64,000 bases of DNA from Lederbergia citri (GTDB taxonomy: Bacteria; Bacillota; Bacilli; Bacillales; Bacillaceae_C): assembly GCF_018343625.1 (NCBI RefSeq), contig NZ_JAGYPG010000003.1:563003-627002 (forward strand), read 5' to 3'. Shown piece after piece: positions 7,507 to 16,213 of this stretch; position 1 is the stretch's first letter, and the number at the start of each line of letters is the position of its first letter. The position numbers were made by a program, and so were the translations under genes. Below the pieces are notes generated by a model that saw only the letters and a list, made by a program, of their open reading frames with translations, ran no database searches and was not told where the DNA came from.

Positions 7507-8916
7507 ATGGGAAATAGTGATGCTAAAAAACATGTCCATACATTAGTGATTGGTTCGGGTCCTGGAGGATATACAGTAGCGGCTGAAGTAGCTAAAACAG
7601 GAAAAAGTGTAGCTATTGTGGAACGTGATCAAATCGGTGGTGTGTGCACGAATACCGGATGCATACCATCAAAAGCACTGATTGCCGAATCCCATAAATA
7701 TGAGCAAGCATTTAATTACAGCAAACAGTATATGGAAAGTAGTTTGTTCATTTTACCAAATTTCAAAGAGGTTCAAAAAGTAAAGGAAACTGTTGTGGAA
7801 AAACAATCCACTGGAGTTAAAACTTTGTTATCAATGTCGGGTGTTGAAATAATAAGAGGTGAAGCAAGGTTCAATACAGATACAGAAGTAAGTATTCATC
7901 AAGCTAATAGTGTTACAACAATCAAGTTTGACAATTGTGTAATAGCAACGGGATCACGATCAATCAGTCTAAAAAATATGCCTTTCACTCGCCGAATTCT
8001 TTCATCAAAAGAAGCATTATCATTGGAGGAAATTCCAGAAAGGCTAGTGGTTGTTGGCGGCGGATATATCGGTATCGAATTGGGACAAATGTATGCCAAA
8101 ATGGGTAGTCAAGTGACTATATTGGAGGCAGGGAGGAGCATACTTCCAGAGTTTGATTCTGATTTAATAAAACCTGTTGAGAAAAAGCTACTTGAAAAAA
8201 AGGTAGATATACAAACCAATGCATTTGTACAAGAAATAGTAGAAAAGCAAAATCAAATAGAAGTTTACTATAAGGTTGATGGAGAGGAGAAACGTATTTT
8301 CGCTGACTTTGCGTTAATTACAATTGGACGAAGACCAAATACGGACGGATCAATTGGCCTGGATAAAATCGGCATTTCATTGACTGACAGAGGGCATGTC
8401 CAAGTTGATTCACAATATAAAACATCATTACCGCATATATTTGCGATTGGAGATATTGTTGAAGGCCCTGCCCTTGCGCATAAAGCAACTTATGAAGCCA
8501 ACATCGTCGCGGGTGTAATAAATGGTAAGAACAGTATAGCGGATTATCAAGCAATACCACTTGTTGTATTCTCTGATCCTGAGATTGCAAGTGTCGGAGA
8601 AAATGAAGCAATCCTAAAATCTAAAGGGATAGAAATTGTTACGGGAAAATCAAGATTTATGATTAACGGTCGTGCATCGGCTCTGCAGGCAACAGAGGGA
8701 TTTGTTAAATTGGTCGCTGGAAAAAAATCGGGTACATTGTTAGCTGCATCCATTGTGTGTGTGGAAGCATCAAGTTTAATCTCTGAGTTGGCACTTGCTG
8801 TAGAAATGGGTGCTACTGTTGAAGATATTATTCTAACTATTCATCCACATCCTACATTAAGTGAGGTAGTTGTTGAGGCTGCCAAAATGACATTTGCAAG
8901 GATTGAAAAAGCTTAA
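7507..8916 (+). CDS. lpdA: Dihydrolipoyl dehydrogenase (E3-type flavoprotein)
   Basis: A 469-residue class I disulfide reductase. GSGPGG (residues about 16-21) binds FAD, GGVCTNTGCIPSKA (about 41-54) holds the redox-active disulfide, GGGYIGIELG (near 180) binds NAD, and HPHPTLSE near the C-terminus supplies the catalytic His/Glu pair. It reoxidises dihydrolipoamide in 2-oxoacid dehydrogenase or glycine cleavage complexes. Start: the ATG at 7489 overlaps the GGGGAGG Shine-Dalgarno, while the ATG at 7507 lies nine bases after it, so 7507 is preferred. No E1 or E2 gene is adjacent, which is unusual; it may serve complexes encoded elsewhere or another disulfide substrate. Confidence 0.85.
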   Translation: MGNSDAKKHVHTLVIGSGPGGYTVAAEVAKTGKSVAIVERDQIGGVCTNTGCIPSKALIAESHKYEQAFNYSKQYMESSLFILPNFKEVQKVKETVVEKQSTGVKTLLSMSGVEIIRGEARFNTDTEVSIHQANSVTTIKFDNCVIATGSRSISLKNMPFTRRILSSKEALSLEEIPERLVVVGGGYIGIELGQMYAKMGSQVTILEAGRSILPEFDSDLIKPVEKKLLEKKVDIQTNAFVQEIVEKQNQIEVYYKVDGEEKRIFADFALITIGRRPNTDGSIGLDKIGISLTDRGHVQVDSQYKTSLPHIFAIGDIVEGPALAHKATYEANIVAGVINGKNSIADYQAIPLVVFSDPEIASVGENEAILKSKGIEIVTGKSRFMINGRASALQATEGFVKLVAGKKSGTLLAASIVCVEASSLISELALAVEMGATVEDIILTIHPHPTLSEVVVEAAKMTFARIEKA

Positions 8917-8924
8917 CTATAAAC

Positions 8925-8960
8925 AAACACTCCGAAGTAAAAAGGAGTGTTTATTTTTTT
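8925..8960 (+). terminator. Intrinsic terminator of the lpdA-like gene
   Basis: AAACACTCC and GGAGTGTTT form a perfect nine-base-pair stem followed by a T-rich run, nine bases after the stop codon. Confidence 0.9.
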
Positions 8961-9018
8961 GATTTTTAAAGAAAGTATAAACTTTATAGGTTTCTATTTA
9001 ATAAATCAAGGTTGTAAT

Positions 9019-9177
9019 GTCTAGCTACAGCGCCTATCGACTAGCAAACTTCTTGTCCTTTTCCCTACGATAAGTCAACATCGATTCGTCCTATCGGACT
9101 CCTCGTGTTTCCTTTATCTCAGTCAAAGGCTCTGAAGTTTGTACGTCGATGAGCAAGGCGCTTCCGCTTTTCTTATA
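9019..9177. repeat. Interspersed hairpin repeat, full-length copy
   Basis: An element of about 160 bp with long imperfect inverted arms: 9029-9052 (AGCGCC, ATCGAC, AGCAAACTTC blocks) pairs with 9134-9162 (GAAGTTTGT, GTCGAT, GGCGCT blocks). The left end TGTCTAGCTACAGCGCC recurs exactly at 55125, the right half recurs at 28411-28457, and a decayed arm pair is at 48837-48903. The internal motif at 9076-9099 is 21/24 identical to a minus-strand segment at 43761-43784. It carries no gene. Confidence 0.8.
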
Positions 9178-9321
9178 AACTAGCCTAAATTTCCTTTTTT
9201 TAGAGTCAAAACGGTTTTTCCCACGTCTAATTATTTGAAAGTGGCATTTTTAATAAAGATTCGTATATTAATAATTTCGATGTCATCTTTTCATGAATAT
9301 TTTGTGAGGAGGGTACAATAT

Positions 9322-10596
9322 TTGATTTTGAGAAAATTATCCATTTTTCTTGCTGCATTGTTGCTAACTTTAACACCATTAGGAAACGAAACATTCCATT
9401 TAAGTGGTTCCAGTGTAGTTTTTGCCGCAAACGAGAACTATCAAACGACGGCCAATCTAAATTTGCGAGCCGGTGCAGGTACAACGTACAAAGTATTAAC
9501 GGTCATCCCGAAAGGAAAGCAAGTGACGCTTATCTCCAAAAACGGAACGTGGTACAAAGTCAGCTATTCAGGTAAAACAGGATATGTCAGTTCAACGTAT
9601 TTAAAACAAATCACACCAACTTCAACACCAAAACCACAAACAGTTAAATACTCCACGACCGCAAACTTAAACTTACGAGCAGGTGCAGGCACAACGTACA
9701 AAGTAGTAACAGTAATCCCAAAAGGAAAGCAAGTGACTTTTATTTCGAAACATGGGGCCTGGTATAAAGTCAATTATTCAGGCAAAACAGGATATGTCAG
9801 TTCCGCTTATCTAAAACAAATCACAACTACTACAACACCGAAAACAAATCCTCAATCAGTCCTATACACAACCACAGACAATTTAAATTTACGAACAGGT
9901 GCAGGAACAAATTATAAAGTGATAATAGTGATTCCAAAAGGAAATCAAGTTTCATTTATTTCAAAACAAGGAGTTTGGTATAAAGTAAATTACGCCGGAA
10001 AGACAGGGTACGTAAGCTCGCAATATTTAAAGCTACTTACGAGCGATAATCCCAAATTAACTGTTAAAAACGGGATCACGTACGTCGATGGAGCAATTGT
10101 TGTCAATAAACGATATTCTCTTCCATCAACGTATAATCCGGGTGAAAGTAAGGAGGCGCGAGCTGCATTCAATAAAATGCTTGCCGATGCCAAAAAGAAA
10201 AATATCAGTTTCCAAGTAATCAGTGGATTCCGATCATACGAATATCAGAAAAACTTATATAGTCGTTATGTGAAGACATATGGGGAAGCAGAAGCCTCAA
10301 GATTCAGTGCGAAAGCCGGACATAGTGAACATCAAACAGGGTTGACGTTTGATATTGGAGGACCGAATCAAGCTCATTGGTTAAAAGAATCCTTTGATGA
10401 AACAGCAGAAGGAAAATGGTTAGCAGCAAACGCTTACCGATTCGGATTCATCTTACGCTATCCAAATGGAAAAGAATCTATAACAGGTTACATGTATGAA
10501 CCGTGGCATTTCCGCTATGTTGGGGTAGAACGCGCCACAAAAATATACAATAGTGGAAAAACAATGGAGGAATACTACGGTTTTCTAGGGAAATAG
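9322..10596 (+). CDS. Secreted SH3-domain D-alanyl-D-alanine carboxypeptidase (VanY, M15B)
   Basis: Product of 424 residues. The TTG at 9322, eight bases after AGGAGGG, is the preferred start; it gives a clean signal peptide (about residues 2-30) ending VFAA. Three bacterial SH3 domains of about 55 residues follow, each with TT.NLNLR.GAGT.YKV and GYVSS.YLK blocks and Thr/Pro-rich linkers, and should bind peptidoglycan. The C-terminal VanY domain has the zinc-binding pattern SEHQTGLTFDIGG and EPWHFRYVG, containing both His ligands, the Asp ligand and the catalytic Glu. It is predicted to trim D-Ala from peptidoglycan stem peptides at the cell surface. The near-identical SH3 repeats indicate recent internal duplication. 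Confidence 0.9.
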   Translation: MILRKLSIFLAALLLTLTPLGNETFHLSGSSVVFAANENYQTTANLNLRAGAGTTYKVLTVIPKGKQVTLISKNGTWYKVSYSGKTGYVSSTYLKQITPTSTPKPQTVKYSTTANLNLRAGAGTTYKVVTVIPKGKQVTFISKHGAWYKVNYSGKTGYVSSAYLKQITTTTTPKTNPQSVLYTTTDNLNLRTGAGTNYKVIIVIPKGNQVSFISKQGVWYKVNYAGKTGYVSSQYLKLLTSDNPKLTVKNGITYVDGAIVVNKRYSLPSTYNPGESKEARAAFNKMLADAKKKNISFQVISGFRSYEYQKNLYSRYVKTYGEAEASRFSAKAGHSEHQTGLTFDIGGPNQAHWLKESFDETAEGKWLAANAYRFGFILRYPNGKESITGYMYEPWHFRYVGVERATKIYNSGKTMEEYYGFLGK

Positions 10597-10616
10597 ATTC
10601 ATATAGAAAAATGTGT

Positions 10617-10631
10617 GGGTGACTGTCACCC
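10617..10631. other. Short palindrome between VanY and DUF3995 genes
   Basis: GGGTGAC and GTCACCC flank a single base. There is no T-run, so it is not a terminator; it could be a protein site or an mRNA structure. Confidence 0.35.
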
Positions 10632-10659
10632 GAACAATTTTATAGAGAGGCTGGTATAA

Positions 10660-11136
10660 GTGAAAGTAAGCCAAAAAATCTATATTTATTCGGGATGTAT
10701 CTGGTGTGTTCTTTTTGGATTCATGAGTTTTTATTGGGCGCTTGGCGGAATGATTGGCGTCAAAACGTTAGGAGGCACTATTCTTAAACATGCGATGGAA
10801 AGGGATTCTTCCTTTATTCTTATTGTTTGGATTACAGGATTTCTAAAGCTAGGTGGAGGTCTTTTTTTGCTTTTACTTTTAAAGAGTTGGCCGCAAAAAG
10901 TACATCGCATCATATATTTTATAGCTTTAATTGGGGGCCTTTTTTTATTTCTGTATGGTCTAGCTAACTTTATAACTCTCTTGCTTGCTTTTATCGGACA
11001 ATTATCAATGGAAATTGAAGGCTATGCGCTTAAGTGGAGATTGTTTTTTTGGGAACCATTTTGGATGTTAGGCGGAGTTTTGTTTATCTTATCTAGTTCT
11101 AAATTTAAACAAGGAATTTCGAATGACTACGGATAA
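10660..11136 (+). CDS. DUF3995-type membrane protein
   Basis: A 158-residue protein with four hydrophobic segments (about 8-30, 50-75, 83-110, 133-150) and the FYWALGG motif typical of DUF3995 proteins in the first segment. GTG start with AGAGAGG nine bases upstream. It is followed closely by another small membrane protein gene, so the two probably form an operon. Function of the family is unknown. Confidence 0.65.
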   Translation: MKVSQKIYIYSGCIWCVLFGFMSFYWALGGMIGVKTLGGTILKHAMERDSSFILIVWITGFLKLGGGLFLLLLLKSWPQKVHRIIYFIALIGGLFLFLYGLANFITLLLAFIGQLSMEIEGYALKWRLFFWEPFWMLGGVLFILSSSKFKQGISNDYG

Positions 11137-11159
11137 AAATGGTGCTAGGAGCTGATAAA

Positions 11160-11531
11160 GTGAAGATTAATACTTTTCGGGTTTCAGAAATACTGCTTGG
11201 TTTGATTTTTTTAAGTGCTGGGCTGAATGGGTATATCGTTTTGTTCGGATTCAATCCTCTGTTTCCAACTAGTCCAAAGGCAATGGAGTTTCTGGGAACA
11301 GGTTATTTACTCGCTTTGGAAAAAACACCAGAAATTGTTTGTGGGCTCCTTCTAATAACTCGTCGTTTGGTACCATTAGCATTAACGATTTTAGCACCAA
11401 TCATCATTAATATTCTTGCGTTTCATATTTTTGTAGATTACGCATTTCTACCGTTAGCGTTACTGATTTCTTTACTTGAGGTAATGTTAATATGGAAATA
11501 CAGAAAGAATTTTATGTGCTTAATTAATTAG
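11160..11531 (+). CDS. DoxX-like small membrane protein
   Basis: About 123 residues with four membrane helices, and the opening pattern SEILLGLIFLSAGLNGY plus the central PEIVCGLLLI segment typical of DoxX-like proteins. The GTG at 11160 lies eight bases after AGGAG and is preferred over the in-frame ATG at 11139, which precedes that site. Gap to the DUF3995 gene is 23 bp, so co-transcription is likely. No specific function can be given. Confidence 0.6.
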   Translation: MKINTFRVSEILLGLIFLSAGLNGYIVLFGFNPLFPTSPKAMEFLGTGYLLALEKTPEIVCGLLLITRRLVPLALTILAPIIINILAFHIFVDYAFLPLALLISLLEVMLIWKYRKNFMCLIN

Positions 11532-11564
11532 TGCCTTGCACCCACCTTCCATACTAGGCACTAA
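11528..11564. other. Hairpin at the end of the DoxX-like gene
   Basis: TTAGTGCCT, which includes the stop codon region, pairs with AGGCACTAA (nine base pairs, 19-base loop). Only a weak T-rich stretch follows, so it is a possible but not convincing terminator. Confidence 0.4.
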
Positions 11565-11631
11565 GGAATATTTACTTTTTCAAATTTACCAGCTACCATA
11601 AGGGTCGACAATAAAAACTGCATAAAGGTTT

Positions 11632-11727
11632 GTTGCACTAGGGGAGCCGCAAAGGCTGAGAAGAACGAGGAGGAGCGTTCTAATCCCTCATTACCCGATC
11701 TGGATAATGCCAGCGTGGGGAAGTGTG
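11632..11727 (+). promoter_or_regulatory. TPP riboswitch (THI box)
   Basis: The thiamine pyrophosphate aptamer is plain: CACTAGGGGAGCC with GGCTGAGA, then ACCCGATCTGGATAATGCCAGCG and GGGAAGTG closing the P1 stem (CACT with AGTG). An intrinsic terminator starts about 40 bases later. The downstream gene is ykoF, a thiamine-related gene that is riboswitch-controlled in B. subtilis. Confidence 0.95.
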
Positions 11728-11765
11728 GCTTTATGACGGTATTCTTTTTGTAATTCCGTACATTG

Positions 11766-11796
11766 CTGCATCTTCCATTAAGGTGCAGTTTTTTTA
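11766..11796 (+). terminator. Riboswitch terminator
   Basis: CTGCATCTT and AAGGTGCAG pair (one G-U) and are followed by a run of T. It is the expression platform of the TPP riboswitch: with thiamine pyrophosphate bound, transcription should stop here before ykoF. Confidence 0.85.
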
Positions 11797-11804
11797 TTGT
11801 AAAG

Positions 11805-11900
11805 GCTCTTTTCCCAAACAATGTTGCATTTAGATGTAAATCTCAATAATGAGAAATAAATTTTTTATCCTTGGAACTGATATTAAATTGGGAAAAGAGC
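11805..11900. mobile_element. MITE-like element with 13-bp terminal inverted repeats
   Basis: GCTCTTTTCCCAA at 11805-11817 and its exact complement TTGGGAAAAGAGC at 11888-11900 bound a 96-bp AT-rich, non-coding segment placed between the riboswitch terminator and ykoF. Exact inverted ends without coding capacity fit a miniature inverted-repeat element or an insertion-sequence remnant. No clear target duplication is visible. Confidence 0.5.
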
Positions 11901-11908
11901 TACTGGCT

Positions 11909-11965
11909 TAATAAGAACCGTTAAACTTCCTTATTAGGCGTAAAAGCCGGCTCTTGGGCTTTTAC
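11909..11965 (+). other. Two adjacent hairpins in the ykoF leader
   Basis: TAATAAG pairs with CTTATTA (11909-11936) and GTAAAAGCC pairs with GGCTTTTAC (11940-11965). They lie 60-110 bases before the ykoF ribosome-binding site; role unknown. Confidence 0.35.
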
Positions 11966-12023
11966 AAAAACAACAAACTTTAAGAAAATAGCCATTGTAA
12001 AAAAAACAAAACAGGAGGAATGC

Positions 12024-12623
12024 GTGTTGTCTCAATCTATTTGTGGTAAAAGTGGTATTGTTGGTCTCAGGTTCTCACTCTATCCAATGAGTGATCAGTT
12101 TGTTGATGTAATCAAGGGTGCTTTAAACGAGGCAGATACAGCAAAAGTTTGGTTGAAAACGGATGATATTAGTACGTGTATTCGTGGGAAGGCTGCACAT
12201 GTATTCGATGTCGCAAAGGCGGTCTTCCTCCATGCGGCGAAAACGGGGTTGCATGTAGTGTTGAACGGGACTTTTTCAATTGGCTGTCCTGGAGATTCAG
12301 AAGGGGATTCGTATATGAATGTAGATGATGTGCTAAGCAACGAAGCGGTTTTGTCTGAGTTAAAAATTGATGCGCCGACACAGTTTGCACTGTATCCGAT
12401 GAATGATTCAAGCTATATGGATTTGATTGCAGATGTGGTAGAGATTGCGAAGAATAAAGGAACGTTTTCGGGAGGTATTCACTACGCCAGCAGGCTTGAT
12501 GGAGATACTCACGAGGTGTTTGCAACATTGGAAGATTCATTTATGGTCACCCAAGAAAAAGTAAGCCACGTTACGATGACGGTCAATATCGCCGCTAATA
12601 GTCCATCAAGAAAGAACGTATAA
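12024..12623 (+). CDS. ykoF: YkoF-family thiamine/HMP-binding protein
   Basis: A 199-residue protein made of two repeats of the YkoF fold: GIVGLRFSLYPMSDQF (residues about 11-26) and TQFALYPMNDSSY (about 117-129) begin the two halves. In B. subtilis YkoF binds thiamine or hydroxymethylpyrimidine and is the soluble component of the ykoFEDC thiamine transport operon. Here it lies downstream of a TPP riboswitch, supporting the call. AGGAGG precedes a GTG (12024) and a TTG (12027), either of which could start translation; GTG is listed. The transporter genes that should follow are missing or decayed (see next entry). Confidence 0.85.
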   Translation: MLSQSICGKSGIVGLRFSLYPMSDQFVDVIKGALNEADTAKVWLKTDDISTCIRGKAAHVFDVAKAVFLHAAKTGLHVVLNGTFSIGCPGDSEGDSYMNVDDVLSNEAVLSELKIDAPTQFALYPMNDSSYMDLIADVVEIAKNKGTFSGGIHYASRLDGDTHEVFATLEDSFMVTQEKVSHVTMTVNIAANSPSRKNV

Positions 12624-12648
12624 GGTCAGTCAGATAAGGAGAAACGGA

Positions 12649-12928
12649 ATGCCGCGTGAAATTGAAGTCATCTCAATGTGGGCATTTGTCTTTGCTATTA
12701 TCTATTTATTGTACTTCTAGGTGGGAAATATCATGGTTGGCTTGATGGGACCGCTTGGGTATGAGCCGATTTCAAAGGACTTATTGTTTCCATCATCTCA
12801 GCCTATATAATCAACAAACCAGGCGCTGCATTTCTTTTGAAAACCATTGCTGCTTTTGGTGAGGTTTAATAGGAAATGTCAATGGACAGTCTGGAATGGT
12901 TCAAGGATTGGGTGAGGAATTCATATAG
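12649..12928 (+). pseudogene. ykoE: Decayed ykoE (thiamine ECF transporter S component)
   Basis: Sequence after ykoF, with a normal ribosome-binding site (AAGGAG) and ATG, translates in pieces that match YkoE: FVFAIIYLLYF, then GLMGPLGYEPIS after an in-frame TAG, then in another frame IVSIISAYIINKPGAA and IAAFGEV, and finally SGMVQGLGEEFI. Stops, at least one frameshift and a truncated end show that it is no longer functional. ykoD and ykoC are absent. Confidence 0.8.
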
Positions 12929-12983
12929 AAATTAATGAGGAAACGTGACTGGTGGCATACTCTAAACCAATAAGTGGTATAGG

Positions 12984-12992
12984 TGTTATAAT
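12984..12992 (+). promoter_or_regulatory. Extended -10 promoter of the glycosidase-like gene
   Basis: TGTTATAAT is an extended -10 element about 35 bases before the TTG start of the 1062-residue protein; no good -35 hexamer is visible at 17 bp. Confidence 0.55.
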
Positions 12993-13024
12993 ATGTTTAA
13001 TCACTTGAAAATGAGGTATTCTTT

Positions 13025-16000
13025 TTGAAAAAATACGTAACGATTGTAGGTTTAATGATTGTTATCTTAGCTATTCCTTTATTTATATGGTTATGGATTC
13101 CGGGTACGTCTTACCAGGTAATGATCATGGATAAATCCGAACCAACGGAAAAACTCCCGCAGCATTCGGGAATCGTTTGGTTATTGAATCATTATAAGTT
13201 AAAAAAGGAAAATGGAGATTCATATCAATCGGACTTAGATTATTATGGAGCCATGCGAGATAAAAAAGGTGATAATGTTGAACTACGACACTTTCCATCA
13301 GATTTAAAGAATGCCAAACTAGTCTATCTGGCAGATGCGTCAGGTTTTACAACGTCTGATCAGCGGTTAGATGGAGGTATTAGCAACGAGGAATGGAACT
13401 CAATAACGGAACATATGCAAACCAATGAAAGTACCTTAATTACGGAATATAATGTGATATCTTCACCTAAAGAAGCGGCAGTGCAAAAAGAAATAACCGA
13501 TCTTTATCGAATCCAATGGAGTGGGTGGACAGGTCGTTATTTTGAGGATCTCACAAAGGAAAATAGCGATATCCCTAAACCTATTATCCAAACCTATGAA
13601 AATAATATAGGGGAATGGAACTTTGATGGTGAAGGTTATATTTTGGTTAATGAAAGTGAAGATAACGTTGTTGTGTTAGATAAAAAACACGGTGAAATTG
13701 GTGATGGAAAACTCCAGCTTTCCTTTTCTAGTTTAGGAGAGTCTAATTTTGATATGAAAGCTAGTCCTTCTTTTTATGGTTGGTTTGAAATCGTTGAAAC
13801 CCACAATGAGGAGAATGTGCTTGCCTCATTTTCATGGAACTTAACAGAAAAAGGGAAAGAAACGGTAAATAAATATCATATCCCAATATCATTTCCTGCC
13901 ATTATTCATAAACAGGTAAAGGATTCAGATGCCTTTTACTTTGCAGGTGATTTTAGCTATTTACAAGATGCTCCTGCCACTTATTCTTATGCAGGCTTGG
14001 CAAAGATAAAATCTTTGTTTACTCTTGAAACGTTTTTTCCAGAAAGCAGTTTTTTTTGGAAGACATATGTCCCTATGATGAACAAAATAATGAAAGAAGG
14101 CGTCAGTATTCATAAAGAAGAGCGTCCATTGGCTTATGTAAAAAAGGACAATGTTTCTTATCGAAGTCGAATTCATAACGATGCTTTTGAAGTGTATGTT
14201 GAGGATAAATGGGAGCCTTTAATAATAAAAGGTGTCAATCTTGGCATGGGGAAGCCAGGTTATTTTCCTGGAGAGGCTGCTATTACTGAAGAGGAATATT
14301 ATCGATGGTTTGAAGAAATAGGAGAAATGAACGCAAATACTATAAGGGTGTACACTCTTCATCCACCTGATTTCTATCGAGCTTTAAAACGCTATAATGA
14401 ATCCCATGAAAACCCATTATATGTGTTACATGGTGTCTGGATTGATGAGGGACCTCTCGAGGAAACATTGGATGCGTATACCCCCGAGATTGTAGAAGAA
14501 TTTCAAGCAGAATATAAAAAAATCGTTGATGTCATTCATGGCAACAAGGTGGTTGCTCAAAAACCTGGTCATGCTTACGGAAAATATCAAGCAGATATCT
14601 CACCATATGTGATTGGATGGATCATTGGGATTGAATGGTATCCGTACATGGTTGACAAGATGACAGCCAAATATAAAACTCAACCAGATTTCAATGGCTC
14701 TTACGTATATACTAAAGATGGAAATGGTATGGAGCAATGGCTTGCATGGCAGCTTGATGAATTATCAAAATATGAGATGGAGCACTACAAGACAATGCGA
14801 CCAATTAGCTTTACGAACTGGGTATCAACCGATTTATTAAATCATCCAGCTGAGCCGTCAATTATGGAAGATAAGGCAACCGTGAATCCAAATCATTTAA
14901 AAACAAAAAGTATCGTTAATGAGGTGGGAATGTTTGCTTCCTATCATGTATACCCATATTACCCTGATTTTCTTAATTTAGAGGAAAAATACACTTCCTA
15001 TATTGATCACCGTGGGCAAAAAAACAACTATGCTGGCTATCTACATGATTTAAAAAAAGCTCATGATATGCCTATCCTGATTGCTGAATTCGGCCTTCCT
15101 GCTTCCCGTGGACTCACCCATGTGAATCCTTTTGGTTGGAATCAAGGCTTTCTTACAGAAAAGGAGCAAGGTGAGTATCTTGTCCATCTTTATGAAGATA
15201 TTATGGAAGAGGGAATGCTGGGCGGATTGATTTTTACCTGGCAGGATGAATGGTTTAAAAAAACGTGGAATACGATGAATTATGATAATCCAGACCGTAG
15301 ACCGTATTGGTCGAATGCACAAACAAATGAGCAGCAATTCGGACTGTTAAGCTTCGACCAATTAAAAGTAAAAATCGATGGTGATGTTTCGGATTGGGAC
15401 GGAATGAAGCCTGTCTATTCAAATAAAGACCAGCAATTACAGCAAGTTTTTATGAATCATGATGAAAAATATGTATATATCCGAATGGATATAGAAAAGT
15501 TTGATGATTCATCAATCGTACTATTATTTGATGTGGACAATGAGCAAGGGAATAGGAAGATTTCATCTATCCCACAAATTAATCTATCATTCGGGGCGGA
15601 CTTCCTTCTAAAAATGGAAGGGAAAGAAAAAGGGGAGCTTCTCGTAAACAGTTATTACGACGCCTTTTTATATCAGTACGGCATCGATTTAAAGATGCTT
15701 GATCCTTTGCCTAAACAACCAATCGATAATAGCGGTGTATTCAATCCAATTCGTTACGCACTAAACAAAAAGATGGTTAGACCTGACACGAAAGAAGTTC
15801 TACCATTCAAATCATATGAAACTGGTAAATTGCGTCATGGAAATGGAAATCCAGATTCTAAGGAATATGATTCATTGGCAGATTATTATATCAATGAGGA
15901 GAAGGGGATTATCGAGATTCGCATCCCATGGCTGTTATTAAATGTAAAGGATCCAAGTCAACGAGAGGTGATGGGAGACCTCTATAAAATAGGAATGGAA

Positions 16001-16213
16001 GGATCGAAGGAGACAGATGGTATTTCAATTTCTGCCCTCCTATTGGACCAGAATAACCAATTGAAAGAATCATTTCCACAAATTGATCCTAGTACGAAAA
16101 CCATTTCTGATCCTTATAAGTATGAATGGGAGAAATGGGACATGCCCGTTTCACAGGAAAGATTAAAACAATCATACGACATCGTTAAAAAATTCTTTTC
16201 TCCAATCAATTAA
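13025..16213 (+). CDS. Membrane-anchored glycoside hydrolase-like protein (clan GH-A barrel) with C-terminal binding-type domain
   Basis: A 1062-residue protein starting at TTG. Residues 5-27 form one membrane anchor, so the rest is predicted outside the cell. Residues about 30-390 have no fold I recognise. A TIM-barrel of GH2/GH5/GH72-like type spans about 400-760: IKGVNLGMG start, ANTIRVYTLHPPDFY, GIEWYP near 535, and LIAEFGLP with a likely nucleophile Glu near 686. Residues about 780-1050 resemble a CBM9/DOMON-type sandwich (KIDGDVSDWDG start). It faces, and shares a terminator with, the operon encoding a polysaccharide-synthase-type GT2, so a role in trimming or releasing the polysaccharide made by that synthase is inferred. 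The exact GH family and activity are uncertain. Confidence 0.65.
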   Translation: MKKYVTIVGLMIVILAIPLFIWLWIPGTSYQVMIMDKSEPTEKLPQHSGIVWLLNHYKLKKENGDSYQSDLDYYGAMRDKKGDNVELRHFPSDLKNAKLVYLADASGFTTSDQRLDGGISNEEWNSITEHMQTNESTLITEYNVISSPKEAAVQKEITDLYRIQWSGWTGRYFEDLTKENSDIPKPIIQTYENNIGEWNFDGEGYILVNESEDNVVVLDKKHGEIGDGKLQLSFSSLGESNFDMKASPSFYGWFEIVETHNEENVLASFSWNLTEKGKETVNKYHIPISFPAIIHKQVKDSDAFYFAGDFSYLQDAPATYSYAGLAKIKSLFTLETFFPESSFFWKTYVPMMNKIMKEGVSIHKEERPLAYVKKDNVSYRSRIHNDAFEVYVEDKWEPLIIKGVNLGMGKPGYFPGEAAITEEEYYRWFEEIGEMNANTIRVYTLHPPDFYRALKRYNESHENPLYVLHGVWIDEGPLEETLDAYTPEIVEEFQAEYKKIVDVIHGNKVVAQKPGHAYGKYQADISPYVIGWIIGIEWYPYMVDKMTAKYKTQPDFNGSYVYTKDGNGMEQWLAWQLDELSKYEMEHYKTMRPISFTNWVSTDLLNHPAEPSIMEDKATVNPNHLKTKSIVNEVGMFASYHVYPYYPDFLNLEEKYTSYIDHRGQKNNYAGYLHDLKKAHDMPILIAEFGLPASRGLTHVNPFGWNQGFLTEKEQGEYLVHLYEDIMEEGMLGGLIFTWQDEWFKKTWNTMNYDNPDRRPYWSNAQTNEQQFGLLSFDQLKVKIDGDVSDWDGMKPVYSNKDQQLQQVFMNHDEKYVYIRMDIEKFDDSSIVLLFDVDNEQGNRKISSIPQINLSFGADFLLKMEGKEKGELLVNSYYDAFLYQYGIDLKMLDPLPKQPIDNSGVFNPIRYALNKKMVRPDTKEVLPFKSYETGKLRHGNGNPDSKEYDSLADYYINEEKGIIEIRIPWLLLNVKDPSQREVMGDLYKIGMEGSKETDGISISALLLDQNNQLKESFPQIDPSTKTISDPYKYEWEKWDMPVSQERLKQSYDIVKKFFSPIN

